Part shown: in pieces, positions 21,366-31,625 of the stretch
Layout: each line of letters starts with the position of its first letter
How positions within the stretch are numbered: position 1 is the first letter of the stretch
Assembly (NCBI GenBank): GCA_037953625.1
Contig: CM075655.1
Coordinates: forward strand, 16,014,001 to 16,078,000
Source of the DNA: Crotalaria pallida
Lineage: Eukaryota > Streptophyta > Magnoliopsida > Fabales > Fabaceae
Reading direction: 5' to 3'
Length of the DNA: 64,000 nucleotides
Position numbers and translations under genes: made by a program
The notes under the pieces: model-generated
What the model saw: the letters and a program-made list of their open reading frames with translations, nothing else
Databases searched by the model: none
Told to the model about the DNA's origin: nothing

Positions 21366-21759
21366 TTATGAAGGCTAGTTCCCAATCAATCGTGATGCAT
21401 GGGTTATGGATACGCTCCAGTTCGATGAAAACATAGGTTTGAAACGGATTCCCGAAAGGATGCCGAACTGTGAAGCATGAATGAGGAGTAGGCATGCATC
21501 ATGTCGCTAATGAAATCCAAGAAGTGTTAAAAGACAGTTTGAGCATATACATATGCATTTATTATTGCTATTTGAAAAGTTGTGTTTGTTATTTCTAGCC
21601 ACTGTTATACTCATTTGTTATTGCTTTTAGCTATGACTCACTCCCAGTCCCTTGTGTAGGTGATGGCGAGAAACATGTTCTGCGTGGAGATGAGGCCGCT
21701 CCCTAATGGGGAGTGGAACTTCGAGGATCATCGGGCACTACACCATTTTTAATTTTCTG

Positions 21760-22175
21760 CAACGACACAAAACTGTTGTTTAAAGCACAAAAACCGTTGC
21801 TGAAAGTATAGGCAACGATTTTCAAACTGTTCTCTAGGTGAGTGTTGCCTATTGTCAAAGGCAACGGTTTTTTGCATTTGGCAACAGTTTTCAGAAAACC
21901 GTTGCCCTTTCACTTATAAATAGCAACGGTTTCTTGGTACATAAAATGCAACGGTTTTACTATAAACAACAACGGTTTATTTGTTCAGAATATGCAACGA
22001 TTTTGGTAAGAAAACCGTTGCCTTTTCCTTTTAAACAACAACGGTTTTTTCATTTATAGCATATGCAACACTGATAAAACCGTTGCATTATGTTTCAGGC
22101 AACGGTTTCTATGTCTGTATTAAGCAACGGTTTTGCTACTCGAGTGTTTATGCAACACGAATATAACCGTTGCAA
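21760..22175. repeat. Left subterminal repeats of the CACTA element
   Basis: More than fifteen copies of GCAACGGTTTT or its complement AAAACCGTTGC at short, irregular spacing. In CACTA elements such subterminal words are transposase-binding sites. Confidence 0.85.
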
Positions 22176-22499
22176 TACACTTTAACCATAATTATTTAAT
22201 TGTTGGCCTTTTTATATAGGCAACAATTATTTTCCTTTTGCTTTTATAATCAACACTTGTTTACTTGTAGACAAACACTATAGGAAACAATTAAATAAAC
22301 ATAATTGTGCATGAATACATATATATATATATATATATATAAAGCCATAAGTACATTGTCGAATTCTTTTTCGGATAAGACGAATTTTATTTATGTAACA
22401 GGGAAGTATAAGATATACTACCCCCAAACAATTACAAACATAATTTCAAATTGTTCGGTATACAAGATGGATATAAAAACAATTACAAACATAATCATT

Positions 22500-24594
22500 T
22501 GAAGCTTTGTTCTTGGTGTGACCAATGTTAAGGGCCGATGCAAGGTCAAGGGTACGGTTAGGGATGGAAGCTTCCTGCAAAAATATTCATTTCAAATAAT
22601 TAAAAGATCTTTGTCAAAAAGTAAATATAATCAAATAAGCGTGTTAAACAATGAATAAATCCAACCTTTCCAGATTCAAGAGGAATGATGCGAAATCCAG
22701 AAGGTAGAAAGGGGGCATCATCAGCAAAGGATCCATCAATTGGAGCAAATATAAGTTCGGCACTGGTGCCAACAGCATTCTCATCAATTCCACTGCAAAG
22801 CTACCAAAACAGATCAAATGAACTATAAAAAAGTATGCCACAAACATGAATATCATAGAAACCATAGCAATGGTAAGAACAGAAAGCTTCCTCATTATGG
22901 AGTTCAAAAGATAGAACCATACTGAACTAAACTATCAAGCTATCCATTTGAGAGTTTTCAAGAATATATTTGGTTGGATATGATGACTAAAATTTTTAAT
23001 TAGTTCAAAGTATGGACATTGCAACCTGTAGGACTAAGAAATATGAAACCTAAGTCCTCTTACCAAATTATGCAATAAGTTATGAGTAGTACATCAAATA
23101 TACTTGCTTCGTACCATGACAAACAGAACACAAAAACTAAGCAAGTATCACCTACAAAATGCTGCAGCAAAGTCAACCAACAGAAGGGGAAAAAACTTAC
23201 TTGCAAAAGAAATGCTTCTCTGGGTATTATTGCGTCTTCAGGAGAATGTGCAATTCCTTCCAATTTAATGACTTCCAAAAACTAATATGAATAAGAGAAG
23301 AGTTAGTACATGCAGAATTATAAAATTCTTAATAGTAGAATAGCACATAATCAGCACCAAATTATCACCTCTTCATGCTCAATAGTATGTGCTAAAGGGA
23401 GTATAACTTGACCCCCATAATTTCCAACACGAGATCCTGAAAAGCTACAAGGGCCGACTTTGATGGAAGCAGCTGAGTAAGCATCCATGTTGTTGTCAGC
23501 CCATTCTGATCTATGCTCCCGCAGGAACCATAGGAGAATGGCTGGGGGCACATTCTAGACAAAAGAAATGGAACATGGCAGAAGAGAAATATAAGGGTAA
23601 CTTCAAAACTCAACGTAAATCCTTGGATATGTGCAACTGAATTCATTTTTGGTTTAGATTAGAAATTTTATGGGTCATGCTTTGGTTTGTGAGAACAGCA
23701 AAACACACAGGCTACAAAGAACAGATAATTTTAATACAAAAAATAGGGTATGGTAATTACTTGATGATGAGAAAGGTTGAAAACTGATCAAACAAGTGCT
23801 TACATACATGGCCAGCAAAAAACCAAGTGCTTATAAGCGGGGAATTCACTAAATTGATGATCATTAAAATGGAACATGTGCTCAACTGCTCATGTAAAGA
23901 CAAGGCCAAGCAGTAAACATTATGCACCAATAATAAGAGTGTGACCTGTGTCACTGCCCAAAATTGTTTTCAGCAACAAAATAAGCTCCTTTGAAGTAAG
24001 TTTTTAGTAACATTGGTATGTAACAAAGTATTTCAGTATTCACCCTTGATTTAATCCAAAGGACATCATGATCTTAACCTACTAAATGATTTAAGGGTGG
24101 ATACTGGATACACCCTTGCTCCATAGACATGCTCACTTTAGAAATGCCTTGTGCTTTGATTGCTCAAATTTCTATTTTATAATTTTAAGGATATTAGTAG
24201 AAACTTTCAAGAATCCTAACCTGTAATAGCATTGATGCTTTGGCACACAACACTGCATTACTGGCAGATGGAAATCCATTGGCAAAAGACAGATTCAAAC
24301 CCATTAACTTGTCAGGGGATGAATTCACGAGAATTGTAACATCATCTGCACCATCATTGCCAATTGTTGACCATCCTTCATCAGTAAACCCATTGACCGC
24401 CTCATTGAAACCCCTGCCATGAAAGAGATGTGAGATTCCAAATTTATTTGCATATAAATTTAACCAAAATCACACCCCAATGGCAGAACATATAACCGGC
24501 TCAATCTCTGGCTAAGTGCTCTTAGAGCAGCTGGTCGTCTACCCCACCCAGTGGTGACATTAGACTGAGAAACTTCATGTGAAATCTGCCTTAG
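22500..24594 (-). pseudogene. Captured HD-ZIP III gene fragment (ATHB-8/ATHB-15-like), six exons
   Basis: On the minus strand exons can be read at 24594-24497, 24413-24221, 23554-23369, 23281-23201, 22800-22666 and 22574 to about 22500, each bounded by AG and GT. Lengths 98, 193, 186, 81 and 135 keep one phase with no stop. Diagnostic words are LRQISHEVSQ, FNEAVNGFTDEGW, LCAKASMLLQ, FLREHRSEWADNN, LPLAHTIEHEE, LCSGIDENAVG, PSGFRIIPLE and NRTLDLASAL. They correspond to the end of START and the following region of class III HD-ZIP regulators of vascular and leaf polarity. Homeodomain, zipper, most of START (with the miR165/166 site) and MEKHLA are absent. It is a captured fragment, not a working gene. 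LLWFL replaces the usual LLRFL. Confidence 0.9.
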
Positions 24595-25195
24595 CTAACG
24601 TAGACCTAAGGCAGATACCTGAATTTCAAGAATGAAACTATGAGATAGACCTGGTGATAACTAAGGTGCAAACAAGATCCAAATTGAATGTACAGAGCAG
24701 CCACAGAAACAATAATCTAGAGGTATAACAAGTAATGAAGGAATCCTATAGTAAACCATACAAATTAAAGGTCACTCATGTGAACAAACAATTTGCATTA
24801 CGAGACCCAGCTTAGCAGCCAACTTCTAAAACAGAGCAGGTTCCTACAATCTGCTATTCTTTACAATGTGAACAATTATTACATAAATTATTTCAGTTCA
24901 ACAATGGATATTTCTGTAGTCAGATATTTATGCTAAAAATTAATTATCTCACAACAAGATTCTAGAAAGCAAACTAAGTACGCCATCCAATAAAGGATGT
25001 CCAACAGGATTCTTCATAGAATGCATAGAAGTCATGCAGAAGAAGCAAATCATACAACAAAAACAGGAAACCAACAAAAGGATGGAAAGCCCAAGTTTTA
25101 ACTATATAACTTGCGCTCTTTCAAAATTCAAACTACAGATTATACTAGACGAGATCAACATTAAATAGCTCACAATGATAAACAAATAAACTCAC

Positions 25196-25447
25196 GATTT
25201 CTCTCAAGAGTATTAGCAGCCTTGGTCTTTTCATCCAACTTAACTCCAGAACCCATATTTTCTGGTACCTGAAGAATTCAATAGGATTCAAAGGCATCAA
25301 CAATTACAAAACTAGCTCTAAAATTGAAATAAAAGATATAGTCAAATAAATCCTCAACTTACCAATCAAAACAAATCCTTGCTACATTTGCGGAATTTAC
25401 TTTAACATCTTCAGATTCATTATCAGAAGAACTAGTAGAGTCCGTAT
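25196..25447 (-). pseudogene. Second possible captured gene piece, two exon-like blocks
   Basis: Block 25447-25363 follows TGTAG and ends before GTAAGT; block 25268-25196 follows TTCAG and ends before GTGAGT. The first is open as a Ser/Asp/Glu-rich stretch (DSTSSSDNESED); the second is most protein-like as PENMGSGVKLDEKTKAANTL. The two open phases do not join cleanly, so an exon may be missing or they come from different genes. I do not recognise the family. Confidence 0.35.
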
Positions 25448-25589
25448 CTACACAATGCACACATTAGATATAGCCACTAGTTAACATAGAAAAGCTTTCC
25501 AATTAAATGAAAAATACAAAAATAAACTCAAATCACTCTATCAAAAATACTAAGACCTCCGAAAAAATTTTCAAGACTTCAACTCACTA

Positions 25590-26215
25590 TTATATTAGAA
25601 TGAAGAGGTTGTGTGAGTGAGAGACTGGTTCGACCACCGTGGCTTTGACATGCGGCGATCGTGGCTTAGACGTGTGGCGACCGTGAGAGAGAGAGACGGA
25701 GAACTTGAGAGAGAGAGCAGAAGAACTTCGATTTTTTTTGTGGCTGCTAAACCTAGCCTATCACCAGCGGTGATCTTCCCTCTTTGGCACCGTCGGCGCC
25801 GTTCTTCTCTCTTTGGCACCGTCGATGCCGTTTCTTCTCTTCTTCTTTTCTCGCGTTTCTCTTTTCTTCGGCGTCGTTCGTCTCTTCTCCCTGGCCTCCA
25901 TTGCTGTCACCATCGAAGCTTGTCGCCAACCGCCTTGCAACAGTAGGGGTCTCTCTTGGCATCTCTCAGTAGGATGTGGAAAGGTTTCGAAGGGATAACA
26001 GGGAGAAGGGCGACGGTGTTGGAGGTTGGTGGTCTTGGGCGGTGGCGGGTTTCGTGGGGGCTGTGAGGTAGAGGAAGAGGGGGTAGATGCTGGTTTGCTG
26101 GGAGAAGGGAGTCACGTTGGCAGAGTAGAAGAGAAGACATGAGGAGGGTTCTGAACAGAGGGAGTAGAGAATGAAGAAGAGGGGCATACAGGAACAAGGA
26201 ACTAGGAAGAAATGA
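25590..26215. other. GC-rich block inside the CACTA element, origin unknown
   Basis: Base composition jumps to GC-rich with repeated CTCTTTGGCACCGTCG and CT-rich runs, unlike the AT-rich surroundings. It resembles the 5' untranslated region or first exon of a plant gene and may be a third captured segment. Short open frames run in several phases, none with a recognisable domain. Confidence 0.4.
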
Positions 26216-26254
26216 AATTAGGGTCGGGAGTTTTAACTTTTAACTCAATTTTCA

Positions 26255-26600
26255 GCAACGGTTTTCTTTTCCAAAAAAAAGAAACGGTTTTTTCTGGAAA
26301 AAAAACAACGGTTTTTCATATTATATTATAGGCAACGGTTTTATTTTAAAAAAAAAGCAACGGTTTTTTCAATCAAATTTTAGGCAACGGTTTTATTTTA
26401 AAACAAGCAACGGTTTCAAAACGTGGTCCTTTCCATCAACAATTAAAAAACCGTTGCTTATATGGAAGGATATGTTGATATGAAGTAGTTCGCAACAGAT
26501 ATGAATAAAAACCGTTGCTAATTTTTATCAGTTGGCTACACACAAAAAACCATTGCTTATTCCATGTATAGACAATGGTTTTTTAACCGTTGAAATTTAA
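26255..26600. repeat. Right subterminal repeats of the CACTA element
   Basis: About a dozen copies of the same GCAACGGTTTT word in both orientations, with A-rich spacers. Several copies are degenerate near 26560. Confidence 0.85.
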
Positions 26601-27832
26601 GTGTTGCCTAAAGCCAAAAATGTTGTAGTGGGGCTATCTATGAAGGGGACGTGGAAGTCACTTTCCGTCACCCAAACCCATGGTCCCGAATGCGCCCGCG
26701 TCGGACGAGAATCCCAATGATGTACATTATGCACATTCCATCAAATTTTGTGTTTCGGCATGGCACACCACCACCACCGCCAAGACGTTTTCCGAGACGC
26801 ACCCTTCCACCAAGTCCATCATCCTCTGAGGAAATAATAATTTTGGAGGTACTTGCTCCCTCTCGTCCTTCCACTAGTGCCCGATCTCGGACTCCGGTGT
26901 ATGTGCCATCTGAACCGGCACATGAGGAGGAGGAGGAGGAGGATCCGATAGAGGATGAAGATCCGGTGGAGGATGCCGATCCGGTGGCTGATGATGATTT
27001 CATGGACAACTCAACCGGCAGTCAGTGGGGAACTGATGATTGAGTTGAGTTGGGATGTAGGAATATGGATAATGCGACTCATCAGGTTTCTCTTATTTAT
27101 GTTATGTTTTGAGTTTCGAACCAGTTGCTCTAGGTTATTATAAATTTTGTTGTAAGATATGTAATATAATGTAATGACCTAGAGTACTTAAGTAAAGCTC
27201 AATGTTGACAGTTTTTGGATGTAATGGAAATGTATTTTTCTCTTGTGATGAAATATAACATGAGTGTTTTTCTTTCATGATGTTTAATTATTTCCGCAAA
27301 GGTTGAAATGGATGGTGACCTAACTTTGAATAAAGGAAAAATAAATAAAAAAATATGGTTGTATTTTTGAATATAAGTATTAAATTTAGAATAGAAAGTT
27401 GGGTCGTCACACCCGCAAAGAAGAGAAAGAAGCTGATTTCAATAGTCTTCGATAGGAGAAAAGAACCAATAGTAGAGTTAGAATAAGTTAATGTTTGTAA
27501 GTGTATTCGGGATTACCTGAGTCATGAGCTATTACTGTACTCTAACTGTTTTGGAGCATGCCCGACCTTGAAGAAATGAATGAACCCTTCTTTCTATAAA
27601 ATGTGTTTAATTTTTCCCGAGGAAATAAATGAAGTTGCTTAAGTGGAACCAAACTAAATTCTAAATAAAAGGTTTTCGGAAAGTGGAGAAGATGAGTATG
27701 GTTCCAAGTAACGACTCGGTTTTCGAAAGAGTGTGCTGAAGAGACTTAGCAATGTTAAAAAAATGGCCTCATTTTTAGCAACATTCTTAAATGAAAGTAA
27801 TTGTTTTGGTTTTCGAAAATCGGGCTGTTACA

Positions 27833-29081
27833 ACATATATTTGGGTGAAGATCATTTTCCAAAAACTTGTTTCCTTTATTTTCTTTGTAAAACCGTGTGG
27901 TCCATGAGGAAAAGAAAATCTTTTCATTCAAAAACCACATGCATGCACCTAGATTTTGTAGATCAAATCATGAAATCAAATATAATGGTACAAATCAAAG
28001 ATAAAAATTAGTTTGAGTAAGGGAGAAGTTAAAACCGTGATGATCTTTGAAGAAAATCAAGTCTTTGGTTTGAAAACACATATATGGTTTCAAAAGTACA
28101 ACTTTTCATGAATCAAAACAAAATCAAAGCATTTTCAAGATCAAGACAAAGGTTTAAAGCTTTTAAAGGTCAAAACCCAAAAATCAAAGCTTTATCAAAA
28201 CCAAGTCAAAATCAAACATTTCCTCATCTTAAATTTAACTTTTCTAAACATGAGACTTACATGCAACCATTTAGATCAAATAAAAAGCATCAAGACTTAA
28301 TCCTTGGGTCATGGCCGAATTTCCTAATTTATGATCTAGCGTTCTATCAATTCATTTGTTCTTAAAAATTCAAGATCAAGGTTCTTTTAACACATGCATG
28401 AATTCAAAGCATCACAATCATCATTAAATCAACATGCATACTAAAGATCTCAACGTGATCACCAACCAAGTTTAGATCACAAATTTATTCATCAAACAAA
28501 CTCGTAAACACATCATAGTTCACGGTTTTTAAGCAAGAAATTAAACATTCAAAGAAATCCACTTCATTCTTCACAAAATCTCATCAAACCTTTAGATTTA
28601 GAAGATTTAGTTTGAAAAGCTTTAGGATCTCTTATGAAAAGCTTTAAACGAGTTAGGAAATCCGTTGATTAGACATTTATAAGTTCTTTTAAGCTTTGAG
28701 GAGTTTACATGCAAAGAGATACATTTTTAAATTTTACAAGAATCTCAAAACTTTTTAGATCTTTAAGATTTGTGTTGAAAAACCTTAAGATCTTTCATGA
28801 AAACCTTAAACGAGTTATGAGAACCGGTAGTTAGACGTTTACAAGCTTCTTCAAGCTTTAGAAATTCATGATCCAATATAAAATAAGACATGCAAGGGAA
28901 GAAAAGAAAAGAAAATTACAAATCAAAAGAAAATCATGATTATTACAAATTCTCCTTGTTTATTCGAAATACCCACCAAAAACTAGGTTGATCTCCTAGC
29001 TTCTAAGATCTTGGTTCTTCAAGGAAGACTCTAGGGTTTTAGGCTTGGTTTCTCCTCTTCTCTCTTCTTCCTCCTCACGGC

Positions 29082-29128
<47 letters not shown>

Positions 29129-30102
29129 TGGGTGTGTGTGTGTGTTGAGAGCTTTGGTTTTGCTCTCAACTAAGTGTGTTTGGGAAGGTGAAGGAAATGA
29201 AGAAGAGAAAGATGGATTAAAGAATGGAATGGCCAATTCTTCTCACTCATTCGGCCATATATAGACAAGGACCAAAGCATTAGACTTTCACCCTTTTACC
29301 CTTGACTCAATTCGGCCACAAGCTTCTAGAGGGAGGGGTAAACTTGGCTCTCCCAAATTTTGCATGGGTGGAGTTTAACAAAGCCAAGGGGACAATATAG
29401 GGAACATTAGGCACTTAGGGGTTACTTAGGCTTTTGACTTGTTGGTTTATCATTAGGGTTTTCATTCATCTAGTTAGGACTTGGTTAGGATTTAGTTAGG
29501 GACTTAGTTCCTTTGGTTACTTGGTCTATACTTAGGAAATTTCTAGGCTTTCTCTTCACTCATACACACACATACGGCATACACACATATATATATATAC
29601 ACATATATTCACACATTCATACTCATGCACACACATACCAAGCAAACTTATATTCATGCATTTGCACGTTACACATACATACATCCATATACTTCCCACT
29701 AATTAAAACCCTCATAATCCTAAGCATACATACATATAAGGTCATACATATATACACGTGCACACACACATAGGGAATAAATTATTCATGCATCAAAATT
29801 ATAATGACACCAAAAATATCAAGCATATATTTTCAGAAAACCTATCACCATTTCATCAAACAATTTCTTATGGAAAATTCACTATTGCTTTTAAAAGAAT
29901 TTCGGCACATGATCATTTCCAAAAATCAGCTTTAAAAATCATGACACTATTTCATGAAAAATCATTTCTTTAAAATTACTTAACACCTTGAAAACGTGAA
30001 TTAAGTAATCTATTTAAGAAAATACTCTTTCTAAAACACTTTCCTCACAAATAAATCTATTTAGTATTTTAATTCAATACGAGGAAATTGTGGGGTGTTA
30101 CA
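27833..30102 (-). mobile_element. Family A LTR, first 2.3 kb only, minus strand
   Basis: Read on the minus strand it starts TGTAACACCCC at 30102 and follows the order of the other family A LTRs, down to a stretch homologous to 5790-5848. There it is cut by the end of the family A element at 27832. The remainder must lie left of the window. Contains a TATA-like TATATATG at 29255-29264 (minus) followed by CT-rich leader and a (TC)n tract. No gene seen. Confidence 0.65.
29085..29124. repeat. (TC)n microsatellite, about 20 units
   Basis: Uninterrupted TC dinucleotides just after CGGCCAA. On the minus strand it is a GA tract in the leader of the LTR; the homologous leader at 31725-31750 also has a short GA tract. 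Confidence 0.95.
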
Positions 30103-30706
30103 AAGTTGTCTTTGAATGTTGGATCACTGAACCATCAATATTAATTTTAGCCCAGCCACGCGGTGGACACACCCACTTAATAAAGGAAGGCTTCATATTG
30201 CCAGTCAGAATAGAGACAGAGTTGGAGCTATTCATGGCTGGGCGAATGATATCAACATTTGAGCAAATATGTTTGATACTTTCCTACCAAGAGATCTGCT
30301 TCCCTTCAAAGATTAAATTATTGCGCCGGTTCCATAGAGTATCAATTGTTGTTCCAAAAAGAACCTGCCAATAGTCAAAAGGAAACCATTCAGTATTTGA
30401 TAAATTAATAAGTAACCACTCATGAATTGTCCTAGCATTATAAAAATCAAAAGCTTTATCCCAAGGAATCCAATAGTTCCAGACAATTCTAGCGTGATTA
30501 CAGTCTCTAAAAATGTGAGGTATAGATTCTGTTTCAACATCACAAAGAGGGCATTTATCATCAACACCGAGGTGTCGACGTCTCCGTTCAGCATTGCACA
30601 TAATAGCATTAGATGCTATTTTCCACATTAACATTCTAATCTGCTGGGGACCTTGCCAACGCCAAATAAGCTTGAACACCTTTAGGTTGTTATTCGGAAC
30701 ATAGTT
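30103..30706 (-). pseudogene. LINE (L1-type) pol fragment: zinc-binding RT region and start of RNase H
   Basis: The minus-strand frame reads WRWQGPQQIRMLMWKI, then CPLCDVETESIPHIFRDC and HARIVW, the zinc-binding C-terminal region of plant L1 reverse transcriptases. After an in-frame TAG (just downstream of KQISW) the same phase continues to GWAKINIDGS, the start of the LINE RNase H domain. Both ends are cut by family A LTRs (30102 and 30707). It is a dead relic and the oldest layer in this area. Confidence 0.85.
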
Positions 30707-31617
30707 TGTAACACCCCGTATTTTTCCCATACGTGCGTAAACGAATTTTGTCAAAATAAACCTTGAGGTTCTGTTTTATAAAAGATTTTCAGAAAAGTAT
30801 TTTACGTGAGTAAGAAATAAAGTGTTGATTTTCATGGATTTTTATTAGCAAATATTTTTTTTATATAAGAAATGAGTTGTGGTTTTATTAAAAGGGTGAT
30901 TTTATTAGAAATGAATTTTCGTCTGGATTTGTTAACTTTGAAAATTCGTATCTTTTTAACCGTAACTCGGAATTTTATGATCTTTACATGAAAACGATCG
31001 TCTTGAAACGTAGAATTTGAATATGTAACTTTTGGAATTTTCTGGATTGATTTAAAAAAAAAAAATTTCCCTGAGTGGTGAAGTACGAATTTTAAGAGAT
31101 GTGTTTTGTAGAAAATGAAATTGTTGCCATGGCATGAATTTTTATGTGATATGTGCTGGTCTAAGGTGTATGTAATGAGTGATGCACGAAAATGATTGTG
31201 TGAATATGATTTCTTAGAGTTAATTGCATATTGTGTGAATTGATGATTTTAAGTAAGTGTGATTAGAAAATAAAAGTGTAAGACATGTGTGTATGTGTGT
31301 GTGATACGGTTTGTACGTATGTGTATGTGTGTGTATTATACGTATGTATGTGTGTATAAGGGCAAGCTTAGGATCTTAATTTCTTGGACAAGAAGCCTAT
31401 AGGAAAGGTTAGGACCCTAAGTAAACTAAGTGTTTAGAAAACTCTAAGTAGTAGCAAAAAGTAACTAGAAATGAAATAGACCTAGTTCTTTAATTCACTC
31501 CACCTTGTCTCCTTGTTTAGATTCCTTGCATGCAAACTTTTGAAGGACAAAATTACCCTTCTCATTTGTGCATGACCGAAACACAACCAAGGACAAAAGG
31601 GGGAAGATTCGTTGGTC

Positions 31618-31625
31618 TATATATA
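31618..31625 (+). promoter_or_regulatory. TATA box of family A LTR
   Basis: TATATATA followed by GGAGG and a CT-rich leader with a GA tract (31725-31750). The minus-strand copy has the same arrangement at 29255-29264. Inferred promoter of the LTR. Confidence 0.5.

Larger units (their letters stand above)
21736..26630. mobile_element. Non-autonomous CACTA transposon carrying host exons (4.9 kb)
   Basis: The terminal inverted repeats are CACTACACCATTTTT at 21736 and, on the other strand from 26630, CACTACAACATTTTT. A 3 bp duplication GGG (21733-21735, 26631-26633) is the standard size for CACTA/En-Spm elements. Both ends carry many subterminal GCAACGGTTTT words in both orientations. No transposase is seen. 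The middle holds six exons of an HD-ZIP III gene, two further exon-like pieces and a GC-rich block. It landed inside the ORF of LTR B. Confidence 0.9.
21663..27043 (+). pseudogene. LTR-encoded ORF of family B/C, split by a CACTA element
   Basis: ATG 21663 opens a frame that is cut at codon 25 by the CACTA insertion. The duplicated target GGG and the phase show that the frame resumes at 26634 and ends at 27043, giving about 160 codons. The N-terminal half has conserved EMRPLPNGEW, EDHRA, EGDVEVT, HPNP and RPRR; the C-terminal half is acidic (a run of Glu, then Asp/Glu) and ends STGSQWG. The same order, length and ends are found in both LTRs of gypsy-C. The ATG follows TTGTGTAG-GTG, a good splice acceptor. 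The family is unknown to me; no retroviral domain is present. Broken here by the transposon. Confidence 0.7.
19306..27411 (+). mobile_element. Solo LTR B (Ty3/gypsy), interrupted by a CACTA element
   Basis: It starts TGTAAGATCC at 19306 and ends GTCGTCACA at 27411, with CCCGC on both sides (19301-19305, 27412-27416). No internal region or second LTR exists, so it is a solo LTR left by LTR-LTR recombination. Its own length is about 3.2 kb. It is homologous to the LTRs of gypsy-C: both carry arrays of ACTCGAGT, a TATA box, a GAG-GTAAGG donor (here at 20137), an acceptor directly before an ORF, and the same ORF. Confidence 0.85.
19049..27486 (+). pseudogene. ORF in family A LTR, split by solo LTR B
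   Basis: The frame starts at ATG 19049 and is open to the insertion of LTR B at 19306. Skipping the insertion and one copy of its CCCGC duplication, the same frame resumes at 27417 and ends with TAA at 27484-27486. The uninterrupted frame has about 109 codons. Visible features: an Arg/Asp-rich first half, DSEPPPQYKK in the middle, and a lysine-rich PAKKRKK at the joint that looks like a nuclear localisation signal. I recognise no family. An in-frame TGA lies just upstream of the Met. The other family A LTRs have different short ORFs at this place, so it may not be a real gene. Confidence 0.4.
1..27832 (+). mobile_element. Ty3/gypsy element family A, internally deleted, right part only
   Basis: Seen: bases 1-215 plus 3012-3383 match bases 5849-6435 closely, so the same LTR sequence occurs twice in direct orientation. 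Between the copies, bases 3384-3723 end in a purine tract just before TGTAAAACCCC, the usual end of a gypsy internal region followed by its 3' LTR. The start of the 5' LTR lies left of the window. The end of the 5' LTR and all of gag-pol are missing. Known: chromovirus elements of the Tekay/Del type have multi-kilobase LTRs. Inferred: an old autonomous element that lost its coding region by deletion and then received three further insertions. Confidence 0.75.
3724..27832 (+). repeat. 3' LTR of family A element, about 5.8 kb when its insertions are removed
   Basis: The LTR begins TGTAAAACCCCGC at 3724 and ends CGGGCTGTTACA at 27832. Segments 3724-6479, 16658-19305 and 27417-27832 are the LTR; the gaps are gypsy-1 and solo LTR B, each with a clean 5 bp duplication. 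The same order of sequences is found in the other family A LTR at 30707-62833. Apart from the split ORF at 19049 I see no coding sequence. Segment 17580-18000 is a degenerate run of TTTTGAAA-like words. A possible TATA-like TTTATAT lies near 4490, ahead of a CT-rich stretch. Confidence 0.75.

Noticed and set aside
21760..22175. GCAACGGTTTT repeats as a satellite or CRISPR-like array
   Set aside because: They occur in both orientations at both ends of an element with CACTA termini and a 3 bp duplication: ordinary subterminal repeats.
22500..24594. An intact HD-ZIP III gene
   Set aside because: Homeodomain, leucine zipper, most of START and the C-terminal MEKHLA region are absent, and the fragment is bounded by CACTA ends.
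25617..25946. 109-residue Arg/Ser-rich plus-strand frame in the CACTA element
   Set aside because: GC-rich block with several overlapping open frames in both strands; no domain and no splice context.
30284..30754. LINE frame starting at 30754
   Set aside because: The first 16 codons are LTR sequence to the right of 30707; the true homology begins left of it.
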